This document shows positions 1 through 10,195 of a stretch of 64,000 bases of DNA, one piece after another (position 1 is the stretch's first letter; each line of letters opens with the position of its first letter). Below the pieces are notes generated by a model that saw only the letters and a list, made by a program, of their open reading frames with translations, was not told the DNA's origin and did not search any database. Made by a program: the position numbers and the translations under genes. Origin of the DNA: Cepaea nemoralis (taxonomy: Eukaryota; Mollusca; Gastropoda; Stylommatophora; Helicidae); contig JACEFZ010011691.1 of the NCBI GenBank assembly GCA_014155875.1, forward strand, positions 856,501 through 920,500. The letters run 5' to 3'.

Positions 1-52
1 TGGTAGCAACTGAAGGCGTTTATACAGGCTGGGATTGTCAGATAAATGTTTG

Positions 53-2530
53 CTATAGACTCATGGCCCGTTTCTGGAGTGAGTAAAGTCGCTTGGTGTT
101 TGAATTAGAACAGCCGTCCCAGATTGTAGAGCAGTAGTCAAAGTGTGTCTGAATATGAGAAGTATAGAATAGTTTCCTTGTGTCCTCATCAAGGAAGTTT
201 TTAATTTAGTAGACTTTTTTCGCTGTTTGTTTAATGAGCGCTTGAACATGGGAATTAAAGGTTAGGTTTCTATCAATGATTAGGCCTAATGTTTTGTGCT
301 CAATTACACTTTCTACTGGCATGTTATCGATGTGAAGTTGAAGTGATGTGTGTGAGCTTAGAGTTTGAAGTCTTTGTCTGGTTGTTAATAACATTGATTT
401 TGTTTTAGTGATATTAATTTGCATACGGTTTGAATAGCTCCACCTAACTACATTATTTAATTCTTGTTGTAAAGACGACTCCAGTAAAATACAGTTTTCA
501 GCGTTTGTGTACACTGTACAGTCGTCTGCAAATAGATCACAGGACGATGAAAGATGCAAAGGTAGATCGTTAATATATATGGCAAATAATAGAGGGCCAA
601 GAATAGAGCCTTGTGGTACTCCAATATTGAATGTAGTGGTTTGAGACAGCGATTTATTATGTGATACTACTTGCTTTCTGTCCGATAGAAAAGATGATAT
701 TAGAGTGACTACATTAGGACCAATTTTCATTGTCTCAAGTTTCTTAATTAAAATAACATGGTCTATCATATCAAATGTTTTCTTAAAATCAATAAACACA
801 GTTCCACATAGACTGTTGTTGTTTATACTCTCGTGCCAATTTTCTATCATGTTTGTTAGGGCCGTATGGCAAGAATACTTTGGTCAAAATCCTGATTGGC
901 TGTCAACAATAAGCTTGTTGCGAACTAAATACTGTAATGTTACTTTATGGATGTGTTTTTCTAGTGGCTTAGATAGTGATGATAGTAAAGAAATGGGTCT
1001 GTAATTGTTCGGGAGACCATTGTCCAATGAACCAGATTTAAGAAGAGGGTATACTTTTGCGATTTTGAGAGCTGATGGAAAGTGGCCTTTGGTGAGACAC
1101 TGATTATATACATAGGTTAGTGATATACTGATCACTGGCGCAGCACAACGGAGAATCCGGTTGCTGATTCCATCTAAGCCAGATGAGGTTGTGTTTTTTA
1201 GGTTACTGAGGTAAGTGAATACTTCAGTGATTGTCATTAGCGGTATGTCGGAAAGAATATCGCGGGAGCATCTACTCTCGCAAAACGATGACAGCAAAGA
1301 TAAGTTGCAAGGAGAATTAGGTATTGAAGCCTTCAACTGGTCTATGTCAGTTTGAAAAAACTTACTGAATTGGTCGCATGTAATATGATTTGATGGTAAG
1401 GAATTTCGGGAGTTATACTTGTTTGTCAAAGTGTTAATTGCCTTCCATATATCCTTACTATTTGTTTTATCTATTACTAAGTTCTTAAAGTAATTTTTCA
1501 TTTCCCGTCGTATGGTATATTGAACTTTGTTTCTAAGAGTACGGTATACGTTGAGATCCCGCTTTTTATGTGCTTTATCTCTGTCTCTCATAATTTCAAG
1601 TATTTCCTGTGTGATCCAAGGTGACTTGACGTGGTGTTTTACTCGAACTTCCTTGATTGGCACATGTCTATCAAAAACATCAATAAAGGTTTTCATCCAG
1701 AATTCCAAAGCATCATCCGGGTCAGGAAGCTGATATACATTGTCTAGAGGTGAACTGAGCAAGTCCTGTAAAAATGCGTTTTGGTTGAAATTTTTGTAAC
1801 TTCTATATTTTACACTTATGTGTTTATGTTTAGGAGTTTTAATTCCTTTTTTAGACCACGTGCAGCATATTGGGTAGTGATCGCTCATTGCACAATTGGG
1901 TATGGTGCATTCTATGATGTTGTCTGAGCAAGTTACATAAATGTGATCTATGATTGTTGAAGATGACTTTGTTACTCTAGTAGCTTGTTGTACTATTTGT
2001 TGGAAATTGTATGATGCAATTATATTTCCCCATATTATGTTGGATTTGTTGGTGTCAATGTTAAAGTCTCCGAGTAGTATAATTTCTTTACCGGAAGCGA
2101 ATACCACATCCATCATGGTAGTGAAGTTTTCGTACCAGACTTGTCCAGCACTGGGATTTCGATAGAGGTAGCCAATTATCAGGGGTGTGCGGTTTTGAAG
2201 TTTTAGCTCTAACCAAATACATTCTATTTCGCAAGTTTCAAAGTCTAGCCTACGGTTAGCATTTAGTAAATTAGAAACATATGTTATTATGCCTGTCTCT
2301 TGTTTCCTACAGGGATCCCTTCTGAAAACTTTGTACCCTTTAATAGAGATGTCCTCATCTGAAATGTTATCGTTAAGCCTACTTTCACTAAGGCTGAATA
2401 AATGAAAATTTTGATTGAGAATAGAAGATAACTCTGATAGCTTGTTAAATAAGCTGCAAATGTTTAAGTGTCCAAGGCGTATTCCTGACTTATTGAGCCA
2501 GTGTTGCCACTTCTCAGACATTTCATCCAT
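53..2530 (-). pseudogene. LINE ORF2: endonuclease + reverse transcriptase, stops in frame
   Basis: The frame opens with an AP-type endonuclease whose key residues are in place: HLN near residue 21, SES-R near 48, GDFN at 154-157, IDHIY at 194-198 and SDH at 216-218. The RT follows, with NYRPISLL, then motif A (FIDF..TFD), motif B (GVPQGSILGP) and motif C (FADD). A TGA at 884-886 interrupts one unbroken frame where related elements have Arg in the SQSGFRP motif; CGA to TGA is a typical CpG-deamination change. A second stop, TAA at 206-208, follows the residues KKVY, after which the same frame still reads a LINE-like segment (TSHIQTHFDYCSTIWDG) until a TAG at 53-55. The protein would have cut target DNA and copied the element RNA; this copy cannot make it whole. 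Confidence 0.88.
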
Positions 2531-2926
2531 GAAGAAAGTGTAAATTAGTCAAAGTCAAGCAAAAATACAAGATCATAAAAAAAACACAATTACATTAACT
2601 TACAAAATATCAGTAATCCAAATCGATATGTAAATGACAATATTATAACGATATAACTAATTAGACCAATGAATATAATGCAAACACGGAACAAAACGAA
2701 TTAAAGAACATACAACAAATAATTAACCTGAAAAATCTACTTCACAAGCTAAGTAACCAACTGTTATCCACCAGAATTAATAAATGACTACACGAGTCAA
2801 TGTCTCTGTTTAAAGCGGAGTATCCCACACGGGAAATAAAACGTTAAACAGTAAGCAATTAAAGTTCAAGGAGGAAGCTCTGTTGCTGGTATCAATGCAT
2901 ATAGGGTTCCGTTTTTAATACATATC
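2531..2926 (-). other. Spacer between LINE ORF1 and ORF2
   Basis: About 400 bases of AT-rich sequence separate the end of ORF1 from the start of ORF2 in the same element. I see no ORF or motif here. It is probably part of the element's RNA used for ORF2 translation. Confidence 0.5.
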
Positions 2927-5328
2927 CTATCTCACAGGTCTGTATTGTAGAGACATCATAAGGGCTTGATTCAATGCGGCAGGACTAAATTGCATCAAGT
3001 GTAGAAGTTCTGGACTCCAATGATGCGGAGCCTGTTGTCCGCTTGGTCGATCATTACTGGCGTGAACTTGGTGATGCGGAACCTGTTGTTGCCCGCTTGT
3101 TCGCTCATAGCTAGCATGAATTTGGTGATGCGGAACCTCTTGTTGTCTGCTATGGAGCCCATAGCTGTCTTGAGCTTGGTGTGTCAAGGTGGTATTACTA
3201 CCGTGCGTGTGTACCGCTGCTTGCAACGAGGGTTCATTGGAAGTGAGGTTAGGGAAATCTTCCTGGTAGTTATTTCCTTCACGTGTGAGGGTGGGGGTAG
3301 GAAGGAGAGGTTGGTTTGTTCTTGGTAGCATGTGTGCACCTTGAATGGCAGGCTTTCGGGGGTCAGACGTCAGCAGACGTTTATCTGGGGTGATAGGGGT
3401 ATTTCGACTGGCTTCAATAGTCAATGTTCATCGTGTTTGTGTGCTGGTCATGTTTTGTGCTCTCTCCGGATACTTGATATTTTTAGCAAGGAAGCTATTA
3501 CCTAATGTGGATGTGTGGATCTGGTCACTGTACAGTCGTTTCTTTGGCGCGCCTCTTTGAGATGTAAAAAATGGTGTGTTGTTGATAAATTGTACATTAT
3601 ACTGATTACAGAATTTCTCTAGGGTGTTGTTGTTTATGTCGGCTAGTCGCCGTTCAGAGCCATAACTTGGTGGTATGATGGAAGAGAAAAACACTTTAGA
3701 ATTGGGAAAATTATGGCATAATAAGTCTAGTAGTTTTCGTAACTGAGAAATTGTGATATTTTGGTTTCTCATAGTGTCATTAATTCCTATATGTATTGTA
3801 ATCCTCTTCACACTTTCGTTGATTTCAATTCTACGTATATTGTTTGTTAGACTGTCTGACCCTGCACCAGGAAGTGGAATTGTTGTAGCTTTATCGGCGT
3901 GTGATGACGACATACGATCACTGTATATGCCTTTCAACAAGGAGTCGCCAATTATCAAATGGGTGCAGTCAGCTGGTAGTCTCTATATGTATTGGCTTCT
4001 GGTACGGCTTGCACGTTGTTTTTGCCATTGATAATTATCCGGCTGTGGACTGCCTTCTTGAAGGTTACCAGCCGATTCTTGAATGGGCGGATTGTCAGCA
4101 ATGTCTCGTCGTACTGATTGTCGTTTACCAATTGCTCTTTTGGTAGTTCAAATCGATTGCTGACTTTTACTTCTATGGGAAATGTTGAGTCCTGTTGACT
4201 GGCTTTGTCTGTTTGTTGATGTGTGTTCGTTGGCTGTATAGTTGGTGCTCCCAGAGATGGTTGTGTTGTTTCGAAGCTGTAAGTCTGTGCTAACTGATCA
4301 CTAGTGGGCGCAGGTTGTAAAGTCTCAATAGTGTGTTTCAGTATACCATTTTCCTCTCTCAGGAGAGCGACCTCTGACTTGAGTTTGATATAGTCATTAG
4401 TTATCCTGGCAATCTTGTCTGTGTTTTCAGAGGCGGCGTCTAGAAGTATCTTAAAACTTGCCTCTAACCTTTCAATGTGCTGTTGACAACCGCATGAGTG
4501 TTGATCTGTAGCTGGGCTTTCATCTAGTACAGATGGTGCAATCTCAATTTGGTTTGAATTGTTTTCATTTGGTTGTATACTGTCCCCTAGGGGCCTCATC
4601 GGGTATTCAATGGCTAGCAACACTGGTTGGTTAGAAGAAGCTGCGTTCGAGCTGCTGCTGTGTTGAGTCATGGCATGTTGGAGTATGTTGTTACTATCGC
4701 CTGATGCTGTAACGACTGCCTCTGCAGGCTGTGTTGATTTTATGGTTCTGTCTGACAATGGCGTGGCCGCTGCAGGCTGTGTTGATTTTATGGTTCTGTC
4801 TGACAATGGCGTGGCCGCTGTAGGCTGTGTTGGTTTTATGGCAGACACTAGCGTGCTGAAATCGGCGGGTGTGATTAGCGAGTCACTTGTTAGTTTCAGA
4901 GCTGCCTGCTCAATTTCAACAAACTGTGTCGCGAGCCACTCAGACATGACGGCGTTTGCCCCTTGTATTAAAATTTTATTCTGGGTGTTGTACAAATGCA
5001 ACGTGTGTAGGGGAGATGATATTTTTACTTCCACCTCCGCTCCTTGTCGGTCTTTTCTATAGTCAACTTTGGCTTCATGGTAATAATTGACCAGGCATTT
5101 TCGAAATGCCTCGTAATGTATTGTATTGTTGAATGTGATAGAGATGCATTTACCGTCATCCATACATTTAACAGACAGCGATGGCGAGCTAAAACAGTTC
5201 TTAAGTTTGCTTTTCACTGCCCGCTCTTTGTTGAGTGTGTAGTTTCTTGTTACTGTAGATCGTAATCCACTTCGCCCCCTTTCTCCCGCTAACTCCAGCA
5301 CAGAAATTCCCTCCTTGACAGACATCAT
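2927..5328 (-). pseudogene. LINE ORF1: coiled coil + SGNH/GDSL esterase, broken
   Basis: The first open stretch (3,955-5,328, 457 residues) has a basic N-terminal region, a low-complexity part with two 16-residue repeats (about residues 164-200) and a likely coiled coil at about 283-338. The next stretch, in another frame from about 4,010 down to 3,431, reads an SGNH hydrolase: block I IIGDSLLKG, block III HIGIND and block V DQIHTS. The two join by a frameshift between about 3,958 and 4,010. A TGA at 3,428-3,430 then interrupts the frame, which resumes in phase into a Gln/His/Pro-rich tail with near-repeats of PHHQ(I/V)HAS. Known ORF1 esterases bind nucleic acid or lipid and assist retrotransposition; the exact role here is inference. 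The esterase stretch begins TTG rather than ATG because it is a frame continuation, not a start. Confidence 0.8.
4720..4839 (-). repeat. 48-bp in-frame tandem repeat in LINE ORF1
   Basis: Two near-identical 48-bp units plus a partial third encode K(P/S)TQP.AATPLSDRTI. The repeat keeps the frame and only lengthens the low-complexity linker between the N-terminal region and the coiled coil. Confidence 0.8.
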
Positions 5329-5656
5329 TACATTACAAAATATTAGGTTTCAACAAACACGGAAACATTGTAGCGCCGCCCACGGTTTAAATCCAAGTGA
5401 TGTAATTGGCTAGTTCAAGCTATCACTACTGACGCACCGCTGCTCCATGAATGATTTATCCATAGTGTTATTTAATACAATATTATTAGCATTTATATCT
5501 AACACTGCACATATAGCAACTTTAAAAGAAGTTCAACAGTTGAACGGCATCGTTGTGATCACAAACATATAAAATTCATTGCGTACGAATGTAGATAAAC
5601 AGGAAAATTAATCCAAAAAGGAGGAGACCACACAAACACGTCCTTCCTCGGCGTAT
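5329..5656. other. Gap between LINE and zinc-finger gene
   Basis: This should contain the LINE 5' UTR and the end of the zinc-finger transcript. I see no ORF, no clear polyadenylation cluster and no target-site duplication that would fix the LINE boundary. Confidence 0.4.
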
Positions 5657-6113
5657 CTAGGTCAGATAAGAAGAACCACAATCATAACACCTGTAAGCTT
5701 TTTCTCCTGTATGTTTTATCTTGTGAGTCTTCAGACTGCCAGCCTGAGTAAAGGAAACACCACAATCATCACACTTGTAAGGTTTTTCTCCTGTATGTGT
5801 TCTCTTGTGAGTCTTCAGACTGCCAGCTTCAGTAAAAGAAGCACCACAATCATCACACTTGTAAGGTGTTTCTCCTGTATGTTTTCACGTGTGGTATTTC
5901 AAACTGCTAGCAGGAGTAAATGCAACACCACAGTAAAGACACTTGTAAGGTTTCTCTTATGTATGTGTTCTCTTGAGAGTCTTCAGATTGCAGGCTTCAG
6001 TAATAGAAGCACCACAATCATCACACTCGTAAGATTCTTCTCCTGTATATGTTCTCTTATGTTTTCTCAGATTCTTAGCTCGAGTAAAAGAAGCACCATA
6101 ATCATAACGCTTG
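5657..6113 (-). pseudogene. Decayed C-terminal zinc fingers of the ZNF gene
   Basis: Beyond the stop of the 768-residue zinc-finger frame the DNA still spells zinc-finger units in the shifted frame. About five can be traced. The first has lost both cysteines (RYDYGASF), the next two contain an in-frame TAA or TGA in the linker or helix end, and the last two are well preserved (CDDCGASF... and CDDCGVSF...), ending [10 protein letters not shown] and a TAG at 5,657-5,659. The frame was lost through one extra G near 6,113-6,114 (CTTGG instead of CTTG). This is the former C-terminus of the same gene, now outside the reading frame. Confidence 0.85.
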
Positions 6114-8408
6114 GTAAGGTTTTTCTCCTGTATGTGTTCTCTTATGTTTTTTCAGACTGCTGGTTGTAGTAAAATAAGCACCACAATCTTCACACTTATA
6201 AGGTTTCTCTCCTGTATGTGTTCTCTTGTGAGTCTTCAGACTGCCAGCTTCAGTAAAAGAAGCACCACAATCATCACACTTGTAAGGTTTTTCTCCAGTA
6301 TGTGTTCTCTTATGTTTCATCAGACTGCTGGCTGTAGTAAAAGAAGCACCACAATCATCACACTTGTAAGGTTTTTCTCCAGTATGTGTTCTCTTGTGAG
6401 TCTTCAGACTGCCAGCTTCAGTAAAAGAAGCACCACAAACATCACACTTGTAAGGTTTTTCTCCTGTATGTCTTCTCATGTGAATCTTCAGATAGCCAGC
6501 TTCAGTAAAAGAAGCACCACAATCATCACATTTGTAAGGTTTTTCTCCTGTATGTGTTCTCTTGTGAGTCTTCAGCCTGCCAGCTTCAGTAAAAGAAGCA
6601 CCACAATCATCACACTTGTAAGGTTTTTCTCCTGTATGTGTTCTCTTATGAGTCTTCAGACTGCCAGCCTGCGTAAAAGAAACACCACAATCATCACACA
6701 TGTAAGCTTTTTCTCCTGTATGTTTTATCTTGTGAGTCTTCAGGTGGCCAGCCTGAGTAAAAGAAGCACCACAATCATCACACTTGTAAGGTTTTTCTCC
6801 TGTATGTGTTCTCTTGTGAGTCTTCAGACTGCCAGCTTCAGTAAAAGAAGCACCACAATCATCACACTTGTAAGGTTTTTCTCCTGTATGTGTTATCTTG
6901 TGAGTCTTCAGACTGCCAGCCTTAGTAAAAGAAACACCACAATCATCACACTTGTAAGGTTTTTCTCCTGTATGTGTTCTCTTGTGAGTCTTCAGACTGC
7001 CAGCTTCAGTAAAAGAAGCACCACAATCATCACACTTGTAAGGTTTTTCTCCAGTATGTGTTCTCTTATGTCTCATCAGACTGCCAGCTGTAGTAAAAGA
7101 AGCACCACAAACATCACACTTGTAAGGTTTTTCTCCTGTATGTGTTCTCTTGTGAGTCTTCAGATTGCCAGCTTCAGTAAAAGAAGCACCACAATCATCA
7201 CACTTGTAAGGTTTTTCTCCTGTATGTCTTCTCATGTGAGTCTTCAGATAGCCAGCTTCAGTAAAAGAAGCACCACAATCATCACACTTGTAAGGTTTTT
7301 CTCCTGTATGTGTTCTCTTGTGAGTCTTCAGACTGCCAGCTTCAGTAAAAGAAGCATCACACTCATTACACTTGTAAGGTTTTTCTCCTGTATGTGTTCT
7401 CTTATGTTCTCTCAGATTAATAGCGTAAGTAAAAGAAGCACCACAATCATAACACCTGTAAGCTTTTTCTCCTGTATGTTTTATCTTGTGAGTCTTCAGA
7501 CTGCCAGCCTGAGTAAAGGAAACACCACAATCATCACACTTGTAAGGTTTTTCTCCTGTATGTGTTCTCTTATGTTTTCTCAGATTCCCAGCTAAAGTAA
7601 AAGAAGCACCACAATCATCACATTTGTAAGGTTTTTCTCCTGTATGTATTCTTTTATGGTACCTCAAACTTGAAGCCTTAGTAAAAGAAGCACCACAATC
7701 ATCACACTTGTGAGGTCTTTCTCCTGTATATGTTCTCTTGTGAGTCTTCAGATTGTGAGCTTCACTAAAAGAAGAACCACAATCATCACACTTGTAAGGT
7801 TTTTCTCCAGTATGTGTTCTCTTGTAGTACTTCAATCTGCCAACTTGAGTAAAAGAAGCACCACAATCATCACACTTGTAAGGTTTCTCTCCTGTATATA
7901 TTCTCTTATGATTCATGTTCTTTTGGCACCCTAGATGGTCATCTTGAATCAAAAGACTATCAATTTCATTACATTCGTTCAGCATCCCTTCAGTATGTGT
8001 TCTCTTATATCTGTCTACACAAACATTTGGACTAGAAACATCAGACAAGTCTCCTGTGTGAGTTCCTTGAGAGCTATAACTGACATAATCCAAAATATCA
8101 TCAAGAGACTCCGCAAAGCTCTGTGTATGTTTTTCTTTTGTTTCCTTATTTTGCTGCTGACAATTCTCAATAGCCAGAGATAGTTTATTGTTTGTATTAA
8201 TCACAGAAGACACATTTTCTGACATTTGACAACAATTTTCATGTTTTACTGTTACCTTACAACTGTTCTCAACCATTCTTGATTTTGAATTGCTGTGTTC
8301 TGTCATTTCTTGAATGATGCTACCCCCAGATATGTCTACCATTTTACTGAAGCTTTGACTCCCGTCCTCAAACAGAACATCTGATAGTTCTTGTTTTACA
8401 ATCTTCAT
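6102..8408 (-). CDS. C2H2 zinc-finger protein, 21 tandem fingers
   Basis: This 768-residue frame is a probable nuclear DNA-binding protein. Residues 1-178 have no recognised domain but include an acidic, Ser-rich stretch and finger-like remnants ([11 protein letters not shown]). From about residue 179 there are 21 C2H2 units of exactly 28 residues (C-x2-C-x12-H-x3-H) joined by TGEKPYK linkers. Finger 1 has Tyr for its first His and finger 2 Tyr for its second, so both are probably weak. Most fingers read [21 protein letters not shown] or a close variant, giving helix contacts E-G-S-T again and again. The frame ends PYQAL at a one-base insertion; more fingers follow out of frame. The ATG at 8,406-8,408 is probably internal to a spliced message, since the frame upstream to 8,488 is coding-like. 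No KRAB, BTB or SCAN domain is visible. Confidence 0.85.
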   Translation of the reverse strand: MKIVKQELSDVLFEDGSQSFSKMVDISGGSIIQEMTEHSNSKSRMVENSCKVTVKHENCCQMSENVSSVINTNNKLSLAIENCQQQNKETKEKHTQSFAESLDDILDYVSYSSQGTHTGDLSDVSSPNVCVDRYKRTHTEGMLNECNEIDSLLIQDDHLGCQKNMNHKRIYTGEKPYKCDDCGASFTQVGRLKYYKRTHTGEKPYKCDDCGSSFSEAHNLKTHKRTYTGERPHKCDDCGASFTKASSLRYHKRIHTGEKPYKCDDCGASFTLAGNLRKHKRTHTGEKPYKCDDCGVSFTQAGSLKTHKIKHTGEKAYRCYDCGASFTYAINLREHKRTHTGEKPYKCNECDASFTEAGSLKTHKRTHTGEKPYKCDDCGASFTEAGYLKTHMRRHTGEKPYKCDDCGASFTEAGNLKTHKRTHTGEKPYKCDVCGASFTTAGSLMRHKRTHTGEKPYKCDDCGASFTEAGSLKTHKRTHTGEKPYKCDDCGVSFTKAGSLKTHKITHTGEKPYKCDDCGASFTEAGSLKTHKRTHTGEKPYKCDDCGASFTQAGHLKTHKIKHTGEKAYMCDDCGVSFTQAGSLKTHKRTHTGEKPYKCDDCGASFTEAGRLKTHKRTHTGEKPYKCDDCGASFTEAGYLKIHMRRHTGEKPYKCDVCGASFTEAGSLKTHKRTHTGEKPYKCDDCGASFTTASSLMKHKRTHTGEKPYKCDDCGASFTEAGSLKTHKRTHTGEKPYKCEDCGAYFTTTSSLKKHKRTHTGEKPYQAL

Positions 8409-8488
8409 GTCTATGCTGTCATATGTCCACTTTTGTGAATGTTATTGTATGGAGTGGTAAGGAATACTTGGAGACCATGAGTGTGCTT
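8409..8488 (-). other. Possible 5' extension of ZNF exon and splice acceptor
   Basis: A pyrimidine-rich tract ending TTTCAG lies just upstream of 8,488. Splicing here would need a phase-1 donor and would read E-A-H-S-W... in frame with the downstream ATG, but meets a TAA at 8,442-8,444. Past the stop the frame reads [13 protein letters not shown], which looks coding. Either the exon starts later (an AG at 8,411-8,412 also keeps the frame), or the ATG at 8,408 is used from another promoter, or the copy is already inactive. Confidence 0.4.
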
Positions 8489-8675
8489 CTGAAACACACC
8501 AAAGTAAATAATTAATATCCTCATGAATATATCAGGTATTGATTATGAACAGATGTGTATGTATAATCAAACAGGCACACATTGCAGCTATAGACAATCA
8601 GTTTCAAGTGAACAGAAAAGTAAAAAGAAGATTGATTAATATGCTCATGTACTTAGCATTCATACTTATGAATGA

Positions 8676-9068
8676 TCTAAGTTCATGATAATCTAAGATG
8701 GTGTATGATCTAAGCTGATGTATGATATAAGCTGTTATATGATCAAGGTTGATGTATGATCTAAGTTTATGATGATCTAAGATGGTGTATGATCTAAGCT
8801 AATGTATAAACTAAGCTGATGTATGATCAAGCTGTTATATGATCAAGGTTGATGTATGATCTAAGATGATGCATGATCAAAGATGATGTATGATCTAGGC
8901 TGATGTATGATATAAGCTATTATATGATCTAGGTTGATGTATGATCTAAGCTAATGTATGATCGAAGCTGATGTATAATCTGAGCTGATGAATGCTCTAA
9001 GCTGATGTATGATCTCAACTGATGTATGATCTGAGCTTTTGTATGATCTAGGCTGATGTATGATTTAG
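8676..9068. repeat. ~17-bp minisatellite (TGATGTATGATCTAAGC)
   Basis: Imperfect tandem copies of a 17-base unit with many one-base variants (ATCTAAG, ATCAAGG, ATATAAG). It lies in the presumed intron of the zinc-finger gene. Confidence 0.9.
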
Positions 9069-9665
9069 GAATGACATGGGAACACAACTAGAGGTGGCAT
9101 GGCAAGGCAACACATTTAGAGGTGGCATGGCAAGGGAACACAATTTCAGTGGTATGGCAAGGGAACACAATTAGAAGAGGTATGGCAAGGGAACAATTAT
9201 AAGTGGCATGACAAGGGAACAATTATAAGTGGTATGACATGGGAACACAATTAGAGGTGGCATAACAAGGGAACACAGTTAGAGGTGGCATGACAAGGGA
9301 ACACAGAGGTGGCATGACAAAGGAACAATTATAAGTGGTATGACATGGGAACACAATTAGAGGTGGCATGACAAGGGAACACAGTTAGAGGTGGCATGAC
9401 AAGGGAACACAGTTAGAGGTGGCATGACAAGGGAACACAGAGGTGGCATGAAAAGGAAACAATTATAAGTGGTATGACAAGGGAACAATTATAAGTGGTA
9501 TGACAAGGGAACAATTATAAGTGGTATGACATGGGAACAATTATAAGTGGCATGACAAGGGAACAATTATAAGTGGTATGACATGGGAACACAATTAGAG
9601 GTGGCATGACAAGGGAACACAATTAGAGGTGGCATGACAGGGGAACACAATAAGAAGTGGCATGA
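9069..9665. repeat. Minisatellite GTGGCATGACAAGGGAACA
   Basis: Some twenty imperfect units of roughly 24-29 bases built on GTGGCATGACAAGGGAACA followed by CAATTAGAG or ATTATAA. It starts where the 17-bp minisatellite ends, so two unrelated arrays abut. Confidence 0.9.
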
Positions 9666-9727
9666 CAAAGAAAACTGAATCTTGCATATCAACACAATGA
9701 TTCAGGGCTCAAGTCCAGCAGTGGCAA

Positions 9728-10195
9728 TCATGATCACATGTTGATCTGACCAGCACAGCTGGCATGTGGCCCGGTCTAATCACATGTTGATCTGACCAGC
9801 ACAGTTGGCCTGTGGCCCAGTCTAATCACATGTTGATCTGACCAGCACAGTTGGCATGTGGCCCAGTCTAATCACATGTTGATCTGATCAGCACAGCTGG
9901 CATGTGACCCAGTCTAATCACATGTTGATCTGATCAGCACAGTTGGCATGTGGCCCAGTCTAATCACATGTTGATCTGACCAGCACAGCTGGCATGTGGC
10001 CCAGTCTAATCACATGTTGATCTGATCAGCACAGTTGGCCTGTGGCCCAGTGTAATCACATGTTGATCTGACCAGCACAGTTGGCCTGTGGCCCAGTGTA
10101 ATCACATGTTGATCTGATCAGCACAGTTGGCCTGTGGCCCAGTCTAATCACATGTTGACCTGATCAGCACAGTTGGCATGTGGCCCAGTGTAATC
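9728..10195. repeat. 46-bp minisatellite, about 10 copies
   Basis: The unit begins ATCACATGTTGATCTGA and ends GTGGCCCAGTCTA. Spacing is a regular 46 bases from about 9,731 to 10,147, with C/T variants (GACCAGC or GATCAGC). This is the third adjacent minisatellite in the presumed intron. Confidence 0.92.

Larger units (their letters stand above)
1..5328 (-). mobile_element. Near-complete esterase-ORF1 LINE (CR1/L2-like), inactivated
   Basis: This is a non-LTR retrotransposon read on the minus strand, with ORF1 at the high-coordinate end and ORF2 at the low end; its 3' end runs off the left edge. ORF1 carries a coiled coil and an SGNH/GDSL esterase-like domain, and ORF2 an AP-type endonuclease followed by reverse transcriptase. 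Esterase-bearing ORF1 proteins are known from the CR1/L2 group, so I place it there from domain order, not from a phylogeny. Few lesions separate it from an intact element (one ORF1 frameshift, three clear nonsense codons), which suggests fairly recent insertion. The exact 5' end is not visible. Confidence 0.85.

Noticed and set aside
3020..5265. Plus-strand frames opposite the LINE ORF1
   Set aside because: Antisense shadows of ORF1 with no motif.
5711..7934. Long plus-strand open frames (Ser/Thr/Cys-rich) across the zinc-finger region
   Set aside because: They are the antisense of the 28-residue finger repeat, which happens to be open; the minus strand carries the true motifs.
8676..10195. 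CRISPR-like arrays
   Set aside because: Tandem units with no unique spacers, in a eukaryotic intron.
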